From Spirochaetia bacterium (lineage in GTDB: Bacteria; Spirochaetota; Spirochaetia; Treponematales; Breznakiellaceae), in NCBI GenBank assembly GCA_026002045.1, contig BOAV01000018.1, forward strand, positions 1 through 35,330: a stretch of 35,330 nt of DNA, in the 5' to 3' direction. The notes under the pieces were generated by a model. The model made no database searches and had not been told where the DNA came from. It was given only the letters and a program-made list of their open reading frames with translations. The translations under genes and the position numbers were made by a program. Shown piece by piece: positions 1-7,871 of this stretch; position 1 is the stretch's first letter, and each line of letters starts with the position of its first letter.

Positions 1-50
1 AAAAACAATCCCTGCCCGGATGCTGCATCGGTATGTTTATATTTTGCCAT
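1..50 (-). CDS. Partial gene start, possible IS transposase (runs off the left edge)
   Basis: Only the first 16 codons are in the window. They begin MAKYKHTDAASGQGLF and follow a good ribosome binding site (GAGGGG, five bases before the ATG, on the minus strand). The pattern of a basic start, then D, then G-Q-x-L-F resembles the N-terminus of DDE transposases that begin M-x-x-Y-K-x-x-D, but so few residues cannot settle this. If it is a transposase, the insertion sequence would end near 93-115, where the minus strand reads TGTAGAAAAACCC. The matching end lies outside the window. A host gene is equally possible. Confidence 0.35.
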   Translation of the reverse strand, partial: MAKYKHTDAASGQGLF

Positions 51-160
51 GGTTTCCCCTCTAATGTAAAATATTATTACCGTTTATTTGGTTTGTAAAG
101 GGTTTTTCTACAGGCTCTCCATGGCGCCAAGAAATATTTACTCTTTTTAAAATAAAATAA

Positions 161-189
161 TTGACACCATATGAAATTTATGATATTGT
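161..189 (+). promoter_or_regulatory. Sigma-70 type promoter for the secreted protein gene at 210
   Basis: TTGACA (161-166) and TATTGT (184-189) are separated by exactly 17 bases. The predicted start point near 196 gives a short leader that contains the AGGAG binding site before the ATG at 210. Confidence 0.6.
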
Positions 190-209
190 AAGATATAGGA
201 GCAGATAGA

Positions 210-875
210 ATGAAAAAATTATTTACAGGAATAATATTAATAAATATATCTGTCAATTGTTTTGCACAGGAAGGTATACAGTCACAGCTTGAAAACTATG
301 ATCCGACACAATTGCTGGCTTTTACAATTGAGGGTAATTTTACTAACTCTGGTGAAAGGGAAATTATTGCGTTTTACCAAAACAAGCAGGATGTTATGAA
401 GGGTATTTCTGTTGATGTCATAGGTACTGCCTATTGTTTTGTCATAGATGGGCAAAGCGACCAGATTGCCCAAGTATATCAGTTAAGATATTACGGCACA
501 GGAGGATTTGATGATGGGCGTAATCTTTTAAACATGCCTATGGGCGCATTAGGCAGGAGTATTGACTGGTGGGGCTACTCTATCGGACGAGTAGGAGATT
601 TCAATGGAAACGGCAGGGACGAATTGTATTTATTTCAAAGCACCCTTTTTTTTTCACCACTCTTCTTTGAATTTGATCTTGATAATAAAGATTTCAAGTT
701 TATTTTAGAGGGCTATGAAAACGCTGAAAGGGTTGAGTTAGAAGCGGTGAATTCGGCAAAAAAACAACTTCAATTTATAAGCGATGGATGGAGATACTCC
801 CACGAATGGGATGAAAGCAAGCAGATGTATGTTGGTATAAACAATAATCTGTTCGGGGGAAAAGATAAAAAATAA
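210..875 (+). CDS. Secreted hypothetical protein with an FG-GAP-like segment
   Basis: The product is 221 residues. It starts with a signal peptide (MKKLF, a hydrophobic stretch, then CFAQ at about residues 17-20), so it should leave the cytoplasm. Around residues 128-140 it reads VGDFNGNGRDELYLF, which resembles one blade of an FG-GAP or VCBS-type beta-propeller (D-x-N-G-N-G-x-D, often calcium binding). A second, looser copy, TNSGEREIIAFYQ, lies near residues 46-58. I cannot assign a function. The start is supported by AGGAG eight bases upstream. The gene is clearly more AT-rich than most of the window and lies next to a possible insertion sequence, which suggests it may have been acquired. 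Confidence 0.75.
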   Translation: MKKLFTGIILINISVNCFAQEGIQSQLENYDPTQLLAFTIEGNFTNSGEREIIAFYQNKQDVMKGISVDVIGTAYCFVIDGQSDQIAQVYQLRYYGTGGFDDGRNLLNMPMGALGRSIDWWGYSIGRVGDFNGNGRDELYLFQSTLFFSPLFFEFDLDNKDFKFILEGYENAERVELEAVNSAKKQLQFISDGWRYSHEWDESKQMYVGINNNLFGGKDKK

Positions 876-900
876 TAAAAAAAGCACTATCCCCAGTAGT

Positions 901-916
901 CCGCCATCCATGGCGG
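901..916. repeat. Perfect 6-bp hairpin after the secreted protein gene
   Basis: CCGCCA (901-906) and TGGCGG (911-916) flank a 4-base loop, and outer GTCC/GGAC can extend the structure less perfectly. No T-run follows closely on either strand, so it is only a weak terminator candidate. The rest of 876-1061 shows no gene. Confidence 0.35.
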
Positions 917-1061
917 AAGAGGACAAAAAAACTTCGCATAACATACGCTATGCCGCAGTAGCCGCCGTGATAGCAGCCCGGAGACCGCGCAAGGGTGCGT
1001 CCATTGCCCCAAGAGCGCCCCTTATAGCCCTTCCCCTGCCTAACCCGTTATACTGATCAAA

Positions 1062-2147
1062 ATGAAATTCCCGCCGGCTCTTTTTTATACCGGTTTACCG
1101 GTCATTGCCGCAGCTCTGGCGCTCTTGGGGTGTTCGGCCCTTTTTTCAGGTTGTTACACCCTGAAGCAGGGAACTACCATGTTGGGCTACCTGAGCCGGG
1201 CGGTTCCACTGGAGTCCCTTGCGGCGGATTCGACAGGGTCTGAGGAAAACCGCCGCTTTGTGGAGCGAGTCCGTGACATCCGCCGTTTTGCCATGGAGGA
1301 CCTGGGGCTTGCGGAAAGCGCCAACTATACCCGCTATGTAGAACTGGACCGGGATTACCTCGCGGCGGTGGTTTCTGCGGCGGCGAAGGACTCCTTTACC
1401 CGTCATGAGTGGTCGTATCCGGTGGTGGGCAGGATGCCCTACAAGGGTTTTTTCAATGTGAATGACGCCCGGAAGGAACGGGAAAAACTGCAAAAGAAGG
1501 GCCTGGATGTGTGGGTGCGGCAGGTGGATGCATTCAGCACCTTGGGCTGGTTCAAGGATCCCCTCTACTCTTATATGCGGAATTATTCTGATTACCGGCT
1601 GGCGGACCTGCTTATCCACGAATGGCTCCACGCCACGGTGTACCTGAAAGGGCATTCACAGTTTGATGAGGAACTGGCGGAATTTGTGGGCAGCGAGGGG
1701 GCGCGGCTCTACATCGAAAAAAAATACGGCAGAGATTCTGCGGAGTACCAGGGCTTGGTTAATTCTGATTCCGAAGCTGACGGCGCCGCCTATGTGGCCT
1801 ATATCCAGGCTCTTATTGCAGAGCTGGACGCGCTGTACAAGAGCGAGGTGAGCCGGGAAGAAAAGCTGGCCGGCAAGGAGGCTATCATTCGGGCCAGTCA
1901 GCAACGCTTCGACTCTGAATACGAGGACCGTTTCCACAGTGAAAACTACCGGGGCTTCGTGACACTCCCGGTGAACAACGCCTACCTGGAACTGTACCGG
2001 CTCTACTACGCGGAGGGCAGCTTTTTCAAAGATCTTTACGAAAAGTCAGGCCGGGATCTGCCAAAATATATCGCGGCGGTAAAGACGCTGAAAGCAAAAG
2101 GGGAAGACCCCAGGGTACAGCTTGAAAAGGCCCTGGGGGTAAAGTAA
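1062..2147 (+). CDS. Predicted zinc aminopeptidase, lipoprotein (COG4324/PF10023 type)
   Basis: The 361-residue product carries the zincin motif HEWLH (HExxH, about residues 186-190) followed by an E-L-A-E-F segment about 17 residues later that can supply the third zinc ligand. This arrangement, with the LLIHEWLHATVYLKG context, matches the putative aminopeptidase family PF10023. The N-terminus has a hydrophobic stretch with two possible lipobox cysteines (LLGC and FSGC, about residues 24 and 31), so the enzyme is probably lipid-anchored and faces the periplasm. It has no ribosome binding site; instead TTATACT ends seven bases before the ATG, which suggests a leaderless transcript. The substrate is unknown. 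A converging Uma2 gene begins four bases after its stop. Confidence 0.8.
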   Translation: MKFPPALFYTGLPVIAAALALLGCSALFSGCYTLKQGTTMLGYLSRAVPLESLAADSTGSEENRRFVERVRDIRRFAMEDLGLAESANYTRYVELDRDYLAAVVSAAAKDSFTRHEWSYPVVGRMPYKGFFNVNDARKEREKLQKKGLDVWVRQVDAFSTLGWFKDPLYSYMRNYSDYRLADLLIHEWLHATVYLKGHSQFDEELAEFVGSEGARLYIEKKYGRDSAEYQGLVNSDSEADGAAYVAYIQALIAELDALYKSEVSREEKLAGKEAIIRASQQRFDSEYEDRFHSENYRGFVTLPVNNAYLELYRLYYAEGSFFKDLYEKSGRDLPKYIAAVKTLKAKGEDPRVQLEKALGVK

Positions 2148-2151
2148 ATTT

Positions 2152-2733
2152 TCATGCAGGGTTTTCTTCCCAGATGGATTTGAGGTCAATCCCCAATCCC
2201 GGCAGGATCGAAACAGGAATGGCGTCGTCCTTTTTGTATATGGTGGATACAAAATGGCCATCTTCCAGAACGTGGACCTGAACTGTTTTATCATCAGGAT
2301 TGACAACCCAATATTCCCGAACCCCCGCGTCCAGATAGTAGTTAAATTTTTTAACTATCTCTTGCACGGTATTGGATGGAGAAACGATTTCAATCACCAG
2401 GTCCGGAGCGCCGTCACAGGAACCTTTGGATAGCCTGGTTTTATCGCACACCACGAGCAGATCCGGCTGTAAGACCGTATCGTCGCTATGGTCTTCCCGG
2501 GGAAAAAGGCGCACATCCAGGGGCGCGGCAAATACTTCGCAGGATTTTCCCAAGAGGAAGTTGCTGATTTGGCGGCTAAGTTCCATGCTGATCTGTTGAT
2601 GGATTACCGAGGGGGAGGCCATCATATAGGCCACTCCGTCCATGAGTTCATACCGTTTATCCGTTTCCCATGCAAGGTAATCGGCGTAGGTATAATGTGT
2701 TTTTTCTTCTTCGCTGATTAATGGATCTGACAT
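2152..2733 (-). CDS. Uma2 family protein (DUF820, PD-(D/E)xK nuclease fold)
   Basis: This 193-residue protein has the family's order of motifs: YELMDGVAYMMASPS near the start, then DDTVLQPDLLVVCD (about residues 83-97) and GAPDLVIEIVSPSN (about residues 107-120). The D of QPDLLVV and the E-x-V of VIEIVSP correspond to the acidic and hydrophobic core of a PD-(D/E)xK fold. Uma2 proteins are widespread, often multicopy, and their real role is unsettled; nuclease activity is inferred from the fold. A second 193-residue member lies at 29398-29979. The gene is convergent with the peptidase, and its promoter suggests a leaderless transcript. Confidence 0.85.
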   Translation of the reverse strand: MSDPLISEEEKTHYTYADYLAWETDKRYELMDGVAYMMASPSVIHQQISMELSRQISNFLLGKSCEVFAAPLDVRLFPREDHSDDTVLQPDLLVVCDKTRLSKGSCDGAPDLVIEIVSPSNTVQEIVKKFNYYLDAGVREYWVVNPDDKTVQVHVLEDGHFVSTIYKKDDAIPVSILPGLGIDLKSIWEENPA

Positions 2734-2739
2734 ACTTAT

Positions 2740-2768
2740 AGTTTAGGGCATTTGGGGGAATTTGGCAA
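2740..2768 (-). promoter_or_regulatory. Promoter of the first Uma2 gene, probably leaderless
   Basis: On the minus strand TTGCCA (2763-2768) and TAAACT (2740-2745) are 17 bases apart. The -10 box ends six bases before the ATG at 2733, so transcription should begin at the start codon. No Shine-Dalgarno sequence is visible. Confidence 0.55.
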
Positions 2769-2864
2769 TACGGCTTCTATCAACTATTTTAAAAATGAGT
2801 TATCATTATTCAAAGTGAGGTATCACCATGTTATTTAAAGGAAGCGATCCTGGGGTCCCACATC

Positions 2865-2945
2865 ATGAACTACGACCGGATCGTTTCGGTGGCCCTGGAA
2901 ACGGCCGGGTTGGGCAGCCAGCAGTACGAACTGATCAAATCGTGA
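2865..2945 (+). CDS. Possible 26-codon upstream peptide or gene remnant
   Basis: A short frame reads MNYDRIVSVALETAGLGS and ends in KS. It stays open upstream to 2799, giving about 48 protein-like codons in all. Its TGA stop overlaps the GTG proposed as the start of the receptor gene (GTGA), the usual sign of translational coupling. It may be a leader peptide or the tail of a decayed gene. I do not recognise the sequence. Confidence 0.3.
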   Translation: MNYDRIVSVALETAGLGSQQYELIKS

Positions 2946-5329
2946 AAGAATTACTGATACGGGAAATCACCTATCTTAGGAAATGGTTGACCGCAGTATT
3001 ACTGTTGCTGCCTCTGGTTTTTGCTGCGGCCCGTGAGGTGGAAATTACTGTCCGGGACGCCGATTTGGAGCAGCCCCTTGAGGGAGCCCTAATCCGTTCA
3101 TGGGACGGCGCGGAGTATACCGCCGATGTACAGGGCAGGCTGCTGCTTTCGGTTCCCGATGACCGTCAGGTGATCATCGCCATTGCCTATCCGGGCTATG
3201 CCAATCTGCGGCTGCCCATTCCCCTTCAGGGGAATTCTTTTATCGCCGGTTTACACTTGCAGGGATTGATGGAAAATCAGGAACTGGTTATAGAGGCTAA
3301 TCGCGGCGGGGCTCGTAGTAATACTGTGGGCAGAAGTGACGGCCGCGGGGCGGCAATCGGCGGGGAAGTTTTGTCACGGACCGCTGAAACCGGTCTTGTT
3401 GAAGATACCATGACCGCCGTCAAGCTGCTCCCCGGTGTGGGGTACACGGGCTTTTTTGACGCCATGCCGTCGATCCGCGGCGGGGAGCCCGGAGACCTGG
3501 TGGCGGCGCTGGACGGTTTTTATATCGAAAACCCCTATCACTGGGACGGCGGTTTTTCCATCTTTGATCCCCGGATGATCGAAAGCGCCAGGCTTAGCCA
3601 TGGTGTTTTTTCCGCCCGTTACGGGCACACCATTTCCGGCCTGCTGGAACTTGCCTCAAAGCAGTCTGCCCCGGATGATATTGAATGGACCATCGGGCTT
3701 TCAACCAACGCGGTGGATCTGAATTTGGCCCTTCCCTTTGCGCGGGGCGGTATAACACGGGGCGGTATTACGATTATGGGGAAGGTCACCTGGTGGCAGC
3801 CCTTTATCGAACTGGCCCATCTTTTTATGCCCATATCCCGTAATGTAAAACAGGCCCCCTGGATAGCGAGCGGCGCAGTTTCCGCCAACTACCGTTTTAA
3901 CCCGGATCTTGAACTGACCTTAAACGGCTACTTTGGCGGTGATGGCATCGGCTTCTCCTATATAAACGATGTTGATGAGCCCGATTTGAAGGGCACATCT
4001 TCCATGAGCCATTTTTTTGACAACATGATCGGTTTTCTCAATACGGGGCTGATCTTTAACCCCCGGAGTAACATGCTGCTTAAGGCCAGCCTGGGCGCGG
4101 GACTAAACGAAACAAATGCCCATATCGAAATGCAGGACAGCCTCTCGGTCCGCTCGGTTCCGCTTGAGCTGGAAGAATCCCACCACCGCACCGATCGGAC
4201 CATCCACGCTCAGGGCCGCGTTGATTTTGATTGGGACATCGGTTGGGGACTGCTCTTTGCCGCGGGCGCACACGAACGCTATTCCTACTGGTCCTTTAAC
4301 CGGGAAGATTCCGTCACGCGGGCCGCCGCTTCCAATTCCACCATGACGGCGCGCAGTGATGCTTTTTTTACATCCGCCTATACCCTGCTGGAATACCTGA
4401 CGCCGGGCAGAAGGTTCGGCGCGGAGCTGGGGCTGCGTTTCGATCATCAGCTTCTTTTGGGGGAGGATGATTTAACCCTGTACACCGATCCGATTCTCAA
4501 CCCCCGGCTCAACCTCGATTTTCTTATCATGGAAAACCGGGGCCCCCTGGAATCCTGGAATGTGACCGTGGGGACGGGCCTGTTTTCTGCGGCCGACGCC
4601 AACCTGCGCTATCTTGAAAAGCAGAATATAGGCGCAGATTTTATGTTGAAGCCGGTCCGCTCCTGGACAAGCCTGGTGGGAACCGCTTTGGACTTTTCTT
4701 ACGGGCTGCGGTTCAGCATCGAAGGTTATTACAAGATGGTATTTGACCGCACTTATACCAATGGGTCAGCTTATCAGTTTAATGGCGAAGGGCATATTTG
4801 GGGTTTTGATCTGTTGCTGCAAAAAACAGAGAGCCGCTATTGGGACGGCTGGATCTCTTATTCCTGGAACGATGTGCAGTACCGCGATTCTGAGGGCTGG
4901 TACTATCCCGCATTTCACCGTTTCCACACGCTGAATTTGGCGCTCAACATAAAGCCCCATGAACGTTTCCACATTGCGGCGCATCTGGGCTTTGCCAGCG
5001 GTAAACTTGCGCAGGTGATAGAATCCGTAACAACAACCAGGGTAAACGGCATCGATCTGTATGTTCCAAAATATGCCGATGAATTACAGCGAACCGCTTT
5101 TTCCATGCCCCTGGATATCAAATTTTCCTGGTACTTGTATAAACCCGGCAGCAAGGTCCAAACGGAAATTTATCTTGGAGTGGAAAACCTTTTGGCTCCC
5201 CTGCTGCCTTCGACCAAGACTACTGTGATCAACCCCTACACCGGCACGGCAGAAGAAGCCGGGGGCATGGCGGTGATGACCGAACTTGCCATACCGCTTC
5301 CCAGCTTTGGGGTGAAGTGGAGCTATTAA
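2942..5329 (+). CDS. TonB-dependent receptor-like outer membrane protein
   Basis: From the GTG at 2942 the protein has 795 residues. It has a signal segment (WLTAVLLLLPLVFAAA), then a small beta-sandwich like the carboxypeptidase regulatory domain (VEITVRDADLEQPLEGALI), then a plug-like region (DTMTAVKLLPGVGYTGFFDAMPSIRGG) and a long beta-barrel ending in the aromatic residues WSY. That order is typical of TonB-dependent transporters, which import large ligands across the outer membrane. No TonB, ExbB or ExbD gene is in the window and the ligand is unknown. The start is uncertain. The frame is open back to an ATG at 2828, but that stretch is coding-like in another frame; GTG at 2942 overlaps a stop codon, and TTG at 2987 has AGGAA upstream. 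Confidence 0.8.
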   Translation: MKELLIREITYLRKWLTAVLLLLPLVFAAAREVEITVRDADLEQPLEGALIRSWDGAEYTADVQGRLLLSVPDDRQVIIAIAYPGYANLRLPIPLQGNSFIAGLHLQGLMENQELVIEANRGGARSNTVGRSDGRGAAIGGEVLSRTAETGLVEDTMTAVKLLPGVGYTGFFDAMPSIRGGEPGDLVAALDGFYIENPYHWDGGFSIFDPRMIESARLSHGVFSARYGHTISGLLELASKQSAPDDIEWTIGLSTNAVDLNLALPFARGGITRGGITIMGKVTWWQPFIELAHLFMPISRNVKQAPWIASGAVSANYRFNPDLELTLNGYFGGDGIGFSYINDVDEPDLKGTSSMSHFFDNMIGFLNTGLIFNPRSNMLLKASLGAGLNETNAHIEMQDSLSVRSVPLELEESHHRTDRTIHAQGRVDFDWDIGWGLLFAAGAHERYSYWSFNREDSVTRAAASNSTMTARSDAFFTSAYTLLEYLTPGRRFGAELGLRFDHQLLLGEDDLTLYTDPILNPRLNLDFLIMENRGPLESWNVTVGTGLFSAADANLRYLEKQNIGADFMLKPVRSWTSLVGTALDFSYGLRFSIEGYYKMVFDRTYTNGSAYQFNGEGHIWGFDLLLQKTESRYWDGWISYSWNDVQYRDSEGWYYPAFHRFHTLNLALNIKPHERFHIAAHLGFASGKLAQVIESVTTTRVNGIDLYVPKYADELQRTAFSMPLDIKFSWYLYKPGSKVQTEIYLGVENLLAPLLPSTKTTVINPYTGTAEEAGGMAVMTELAIPLPSFGVKWSY

Positions 5330-5357
5330 TTAATTTTTATATGGTGTATAAAGGCGT

Positions 5358-6215
5358 ATGAACAGAATCGCAATCGTTACCGGATCCGACCGGGGTATGG
5401 GAAAAGAGACGGCCCTTGCCCTGGCTAATAATCACTTTACGGTGATCATGGCATGCATCGATATACCAAATGCAAATATTACCTGCGCTGAAATCAAGAA
5501 ACGCAGCGGTAATGAAAACGTATTTGTAAAAAAAATAGATCTCTCGTCCATAGCGTCAATTAAACAATTTGTCCAATCATTTTTACAGGATTTTGATCAT
5601 GTAAATATACTCATCAATAATGCCGGAATAGTTACCATGAAGCATGAAATTACCGAAGACGGTTTTGGGAACATCGTGGCGGTAAATACCATCGGACCGT
5701 ATCTGCTTACAAAATTATTGATACCTCATTTTCCGGCGGGAGAAGATAACCGGATCATTAATATGAGTTCCTGGATTTATAAATTCGGGAAATTCTCCAT
5801 AGATAAAATGAATAAATATCACTATGTAAAAGCCTATGCGGTATCAAAATACGCGCAGCTGCTGATTACCCTTGAACTTGCCGATGAATTGAAGGAAAAG
5901 GGCATCACCATTAATGCGGCGAATCCGGGAACGGTACGTACCACCATAATGTATACCAATAATAGGTTTTATGATTTTATTATAGATATGCTGATGGCAC
6001 CATTGTATATCAGCATAGAAGAGGGAGCCAGAACGGGTATTTACCTGGCGACATCCGATGAGGTAAAAAACAAAACCGGAAATCTTTACCATAAATGCAG
6101 GCCGGTTGTTATTCCCAAAAGGGATAATAACAAGATCCTGCGGACAAAACTTCTGCGGTATTATGAAACAATTTACAAATCTATAGCAGAAATTCATCCG
6201 CGTTGTCCCGGGTGA
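5358..6215 (+). CDS. Short-chain dehydrogenase/reductase (SDR)
   Basis: The 285-residue protein has the classic SDR layout. The nucleotide-binding motif TGSDRGMGKETA is at about residues 8-19, NNAGI at about 87-91, a serine in NMSSW at about 135-139, and the catalytic YAVSK at about 160-164. It should be an NAD(P)-dependent oxidoreductase of the retinol dehydrogenase-like subgroup; the substrate cannot be read from sequence. Its DNA is much more AT-rich than neighbouring genes, a possible sign of transfer. Its last 35 bases overlap the converging ATPase gene tail to tail. TATAAA ends five bases before the ATG, and AAGG lies very close to it. Confidence 0.88.
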   Translation: MNRIAIVTGSDRGMGKETALALANNHFTVIMACIDIPNANITCAEIKKRSGNENVFVKKIDLSSIASIKQFVQSFLQDFDHVNILINNAGIVTMKHEITEDGFGNIVAVNTIGPYLLTKLLIPHFPAGEDNRIINMSSWIYKFGKFSIDKMNKYHYVKAYAVSKYAQLLITLELADELKEKGITINAANPGTVRTTIMYTNNRFYDFIIDMLMAPLYISIEEGARTGIYLATSDEVKNKTGNLYHKCRPVVIPKRDNNKILRTKLLRYYETIYKSIAEIHPRCPG

Positions 6216-7320
6216 TAAGCTCTATGTCGCAGCCGGGATAGGCCTCCAGAAATGCGCGGGGGTTTTTATATTTAGCCTGGGGGTTCCATTTAAATTCAAA
6301 GGCCCGCAGTACCCCGTCCCCTTCTTCCAGGTAATCAATTTCCTGCCGGCTCACGGTACGCCAGAACCAGGTGTTTTTCCAAAGATGAGAGTAGGCAAGT
6401 TTTTTCTTCCGCTCTGAAATGATAAAATTTTCCCAGAGTGCGCCGATGTCCCGCCGGGTCTCGGGGATGGAAAAATCAGCGATAACGGCATTGCGGATGC
6501 CGGTGTCATAAAAATAAATCTTCCGGGAGTTCTTCAACTCATTCCGCAGATTCCGGCTAAAGGAACCCAGCCGGAATATTACAAAACATTGTTCCAAAAG
6601 GAGGATATATTTTTCTATGGTTTTAGCGTCCAGAGCGCAGTTCCGCCCCAGTTCCGAATATGAAACTTCAGAACCAATCTGAAAGGCCAGGGCCTGTAAC
6701 AGTTTTACTAATTTTTCCGGCTTCTTAATCTGCTCCCACATAAGAATATCCTTATAGAGATAACTGTCGGAGAGCAATTTTAATATTTCCCTTTCTTCCC
6801 CCGGATGGTTTACCACATCGGGGTAGTAGCCGTAAACCAGACGATGGGGGATCAACCGTTTTTCATCCAGCAGGCCGTGATGAGCGGCCATCTCCGCAAA
6901 GGAAAGGGGAAACATTTGGTACTCCCACTTTCTCCCCGTCAGGGGTTCGTTCACCTGGTTTGCCAAATCAAAGGAGGAACTGCCGGTAACGATGAGCTGT
7001 ATGTCAGGCATCTGATCGGTAATCAGTTTGAGCTTAACGCCGATGTCTTTTATGCGCTGGGCTTCATCCAGAACCACATAACGCTTTGTCCCAAAAATCG
7101 CTTTAAGCCGGGTAGACGATATATGTTCAAAAAGGGCCTGGACATCCGCTTCGTCCCCGTTGAGCCAAAGGGTATCAGAAAGCCCCGGCTCTTCCGTGGG
7201 TTCCTTAACAAGCTCCCTGAGCAGGGTAGTTTTCCCCACCTGCCGCGCCCCGGTTAACAGAATGGCCTTGCCCTGCCCAAACCGTTCCGTAATGATCTTT
7301 TGAAGCTGCCGTTCAATCAT
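6181..7320 (-). CDS. AAA ATPase with DUF4143 C-terminal domain
   Basis: This 379-residue protein has a Walker A motif (GARQVGKTT, about residues 22-30), a Walker B-like VVLDEAQ near residue 85 and a sensor-like IVTGSSSFDLA. The C-terminal half (SYSELGRNCALDAKTIEKYILLLEQCFVIFRL, and later FEFKWNP) matches the DUF4143 domain, which often carries nuclease-like residues. Such proteins are common, often multicopy, in bacteria and archaea. Their cellular job is not established and no partner gene is adjacent. The 3' end overlaps the SDR gene by 35 bases. The promoter suggests a leaderless transcript. Confidence 0.88.
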   Translation of the reverse strand: MIERQLQKIITERFGQGKAILLTGARQVGKTTLLRELVKEPTEEPGLSDTLWLNGDEADVQALFEHISSTRLKAIFGTKRYVVLDEAQRIKDIGVKLKLITDQMPDIQLIVTGSSSFDLANQVNEPLTGRKWEYQMFPLSFAEMAAHHGLLDEKRLIPHRLVYGYYPDVVNHPGEEREILKLLSDSYLYKDILMWEQIKKPEKLVKLLQALAFQIGSEVSYSELGRNCALDAKTIEKYILLLEQCFVIFRLGSFSRNLRNELKNSRKIYFYDTGIRNAVIADFSIPETRRDIGALWENFIISERKKKLAYSHLWKNTWFWRTVSRQEIDYLEEGDGVLRAFEFKWNPQAKYKNPRAFLEAYPGCDIELITRDNADEFLL

Positions 7321-7326
7321 ACTTAG

Positions 7327-7355
7327 AGTATAATACGATATTCAGGGAATGTAAA
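7327..7355 (-). promoter_or_regulatory. Promoter of the ATPase gene, probably leaderless
   Basis: On the minus strand TTTACA (7350-7355) and TATACT (7327-7332) are 17 bases apart, and the -10 box ends six bases before the ATG at 7320. No Shine-Dalgarno sequence is present. Confidence 0.6.
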
Positions 7356-7413
7356 CCAGAAAAGATGCAATATTTTAGGATTATGTTCCGGTAAAATTGA
7401 TATTTTTCGGGAA

Positions 7414-7571
7414 TTAAGTCTGCTTTGTCCCGGAAGGTTCCCCTTTCTGCATGGCCTTCTTCTTTTTTACCGCTTCGATATAGGTAGCTATAAAAAAAGC
7501 TCGTCATCGGTCATGAGTTCAATTTCCGCTATTATTTTCCTTAATTGAGGTTTTCTGAAAATAAGTTCCCT
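7414..7571 (-). pseudogene. Broken small gene, frameshifted at an A-run
   Basis: The minus strand reads RKPQLRKIIAEIELMTDDELF up to a run of seven A (7492-7498). There the frame hits a stop, while a neighbouring frame continues IATYIEAVKKKKAMQKGEPSG to a TAA at 7414-7416. Joined across the run they make a believable small soluble protein of about 50-60 residues. Upstream of the first part there is a stop and no good start codon, so the gene may be truncated as well. A miscounted homopolymer in the assembly is an alternative. I do not recognise the family. Confidence 0.4.
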
Positions 7572-7596
7572 TTACCCATGTTTTCAAAAATTCCCC

Positions 7597-7623
7597 TAAA
7601 GCTCCTCTCTCAAACTCCGATAC
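7597..7623 (+). promoter_or_regulatory. Sigma-28 (FliA) type promoter of the first flaB gene
   Basis: TAAA (7597-7600), a 15-base spacer and TCCGATAC (7616-7623) match the flagellar sigma-28 pattern TAAA-N15-GCCGATAA. The second flaB gene has the same arrangement. The spacer ends in CAAACTCCGAT, close to the AAACTCCGAT of the second promoter. Confidence 0.75.
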
Positions 7624-7629
7624 TTATTA

Positions 7630-7871
7630 TGAAACCGGATGAGGATCATGCGCCCGTTGGGCCTCCGTGGTCAGAGTCCGGGAGGAACGGCAGCGTTTAG
7701 AAAACGAAGCCGTTTCACCTCACCCTTCCGGGAACGGGCGGGTCGAGGGTTCATGGAGAAACCGGTAAACCGGTTTCTCCTGGCACATTTCTGTTTTCAC
7801 GGCAAGGATGCCGCGGCGACGACTGTCATCAGGGGATGACGGCGCGCTGAAAATACCAAAGGAGTGTATTT
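7630..7871 (+). promoter_or_regulatory. Long structured 5' leader of the first flaB gene
   Basis: About 240 bases separate the predicted start point from the ATG at 7872. The stretch holds no convincing gene. It contains a perfect 11-bp hairpin, GGAGAAACCGG (7755-7765) with CCGGTTTCTCC (7770-7780) and loop TAAA. It is not followed by a T-run, so it is not an ordinary terminator. Further on is a 36-base element (7810-7845) shared with the second flaB leader. GGAG lies seven bases before the start codon. Confidence 0.5.
7810..7845 (+). repeat. Shared hairpin element in the flaB leaders, copy 1
   Basis: This copy matches 8980-9015 at 31 of 36 positions. It folds as CTGTCATC (7823-7830) with GATGACGG (7835-7842) around loop AGGG. 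It ends 26 bases before the flaB start codon; the other copy ends 24 bases before its own. Confidence 0.55.

Noticed and set aside
7639..7839. A 66-codon plus-strand frame in the flaB leader
   Set aside because: It lacks a ribosome binding site and protein-like composition, and covers hairpin-forming sequence better explained as leader RNA.
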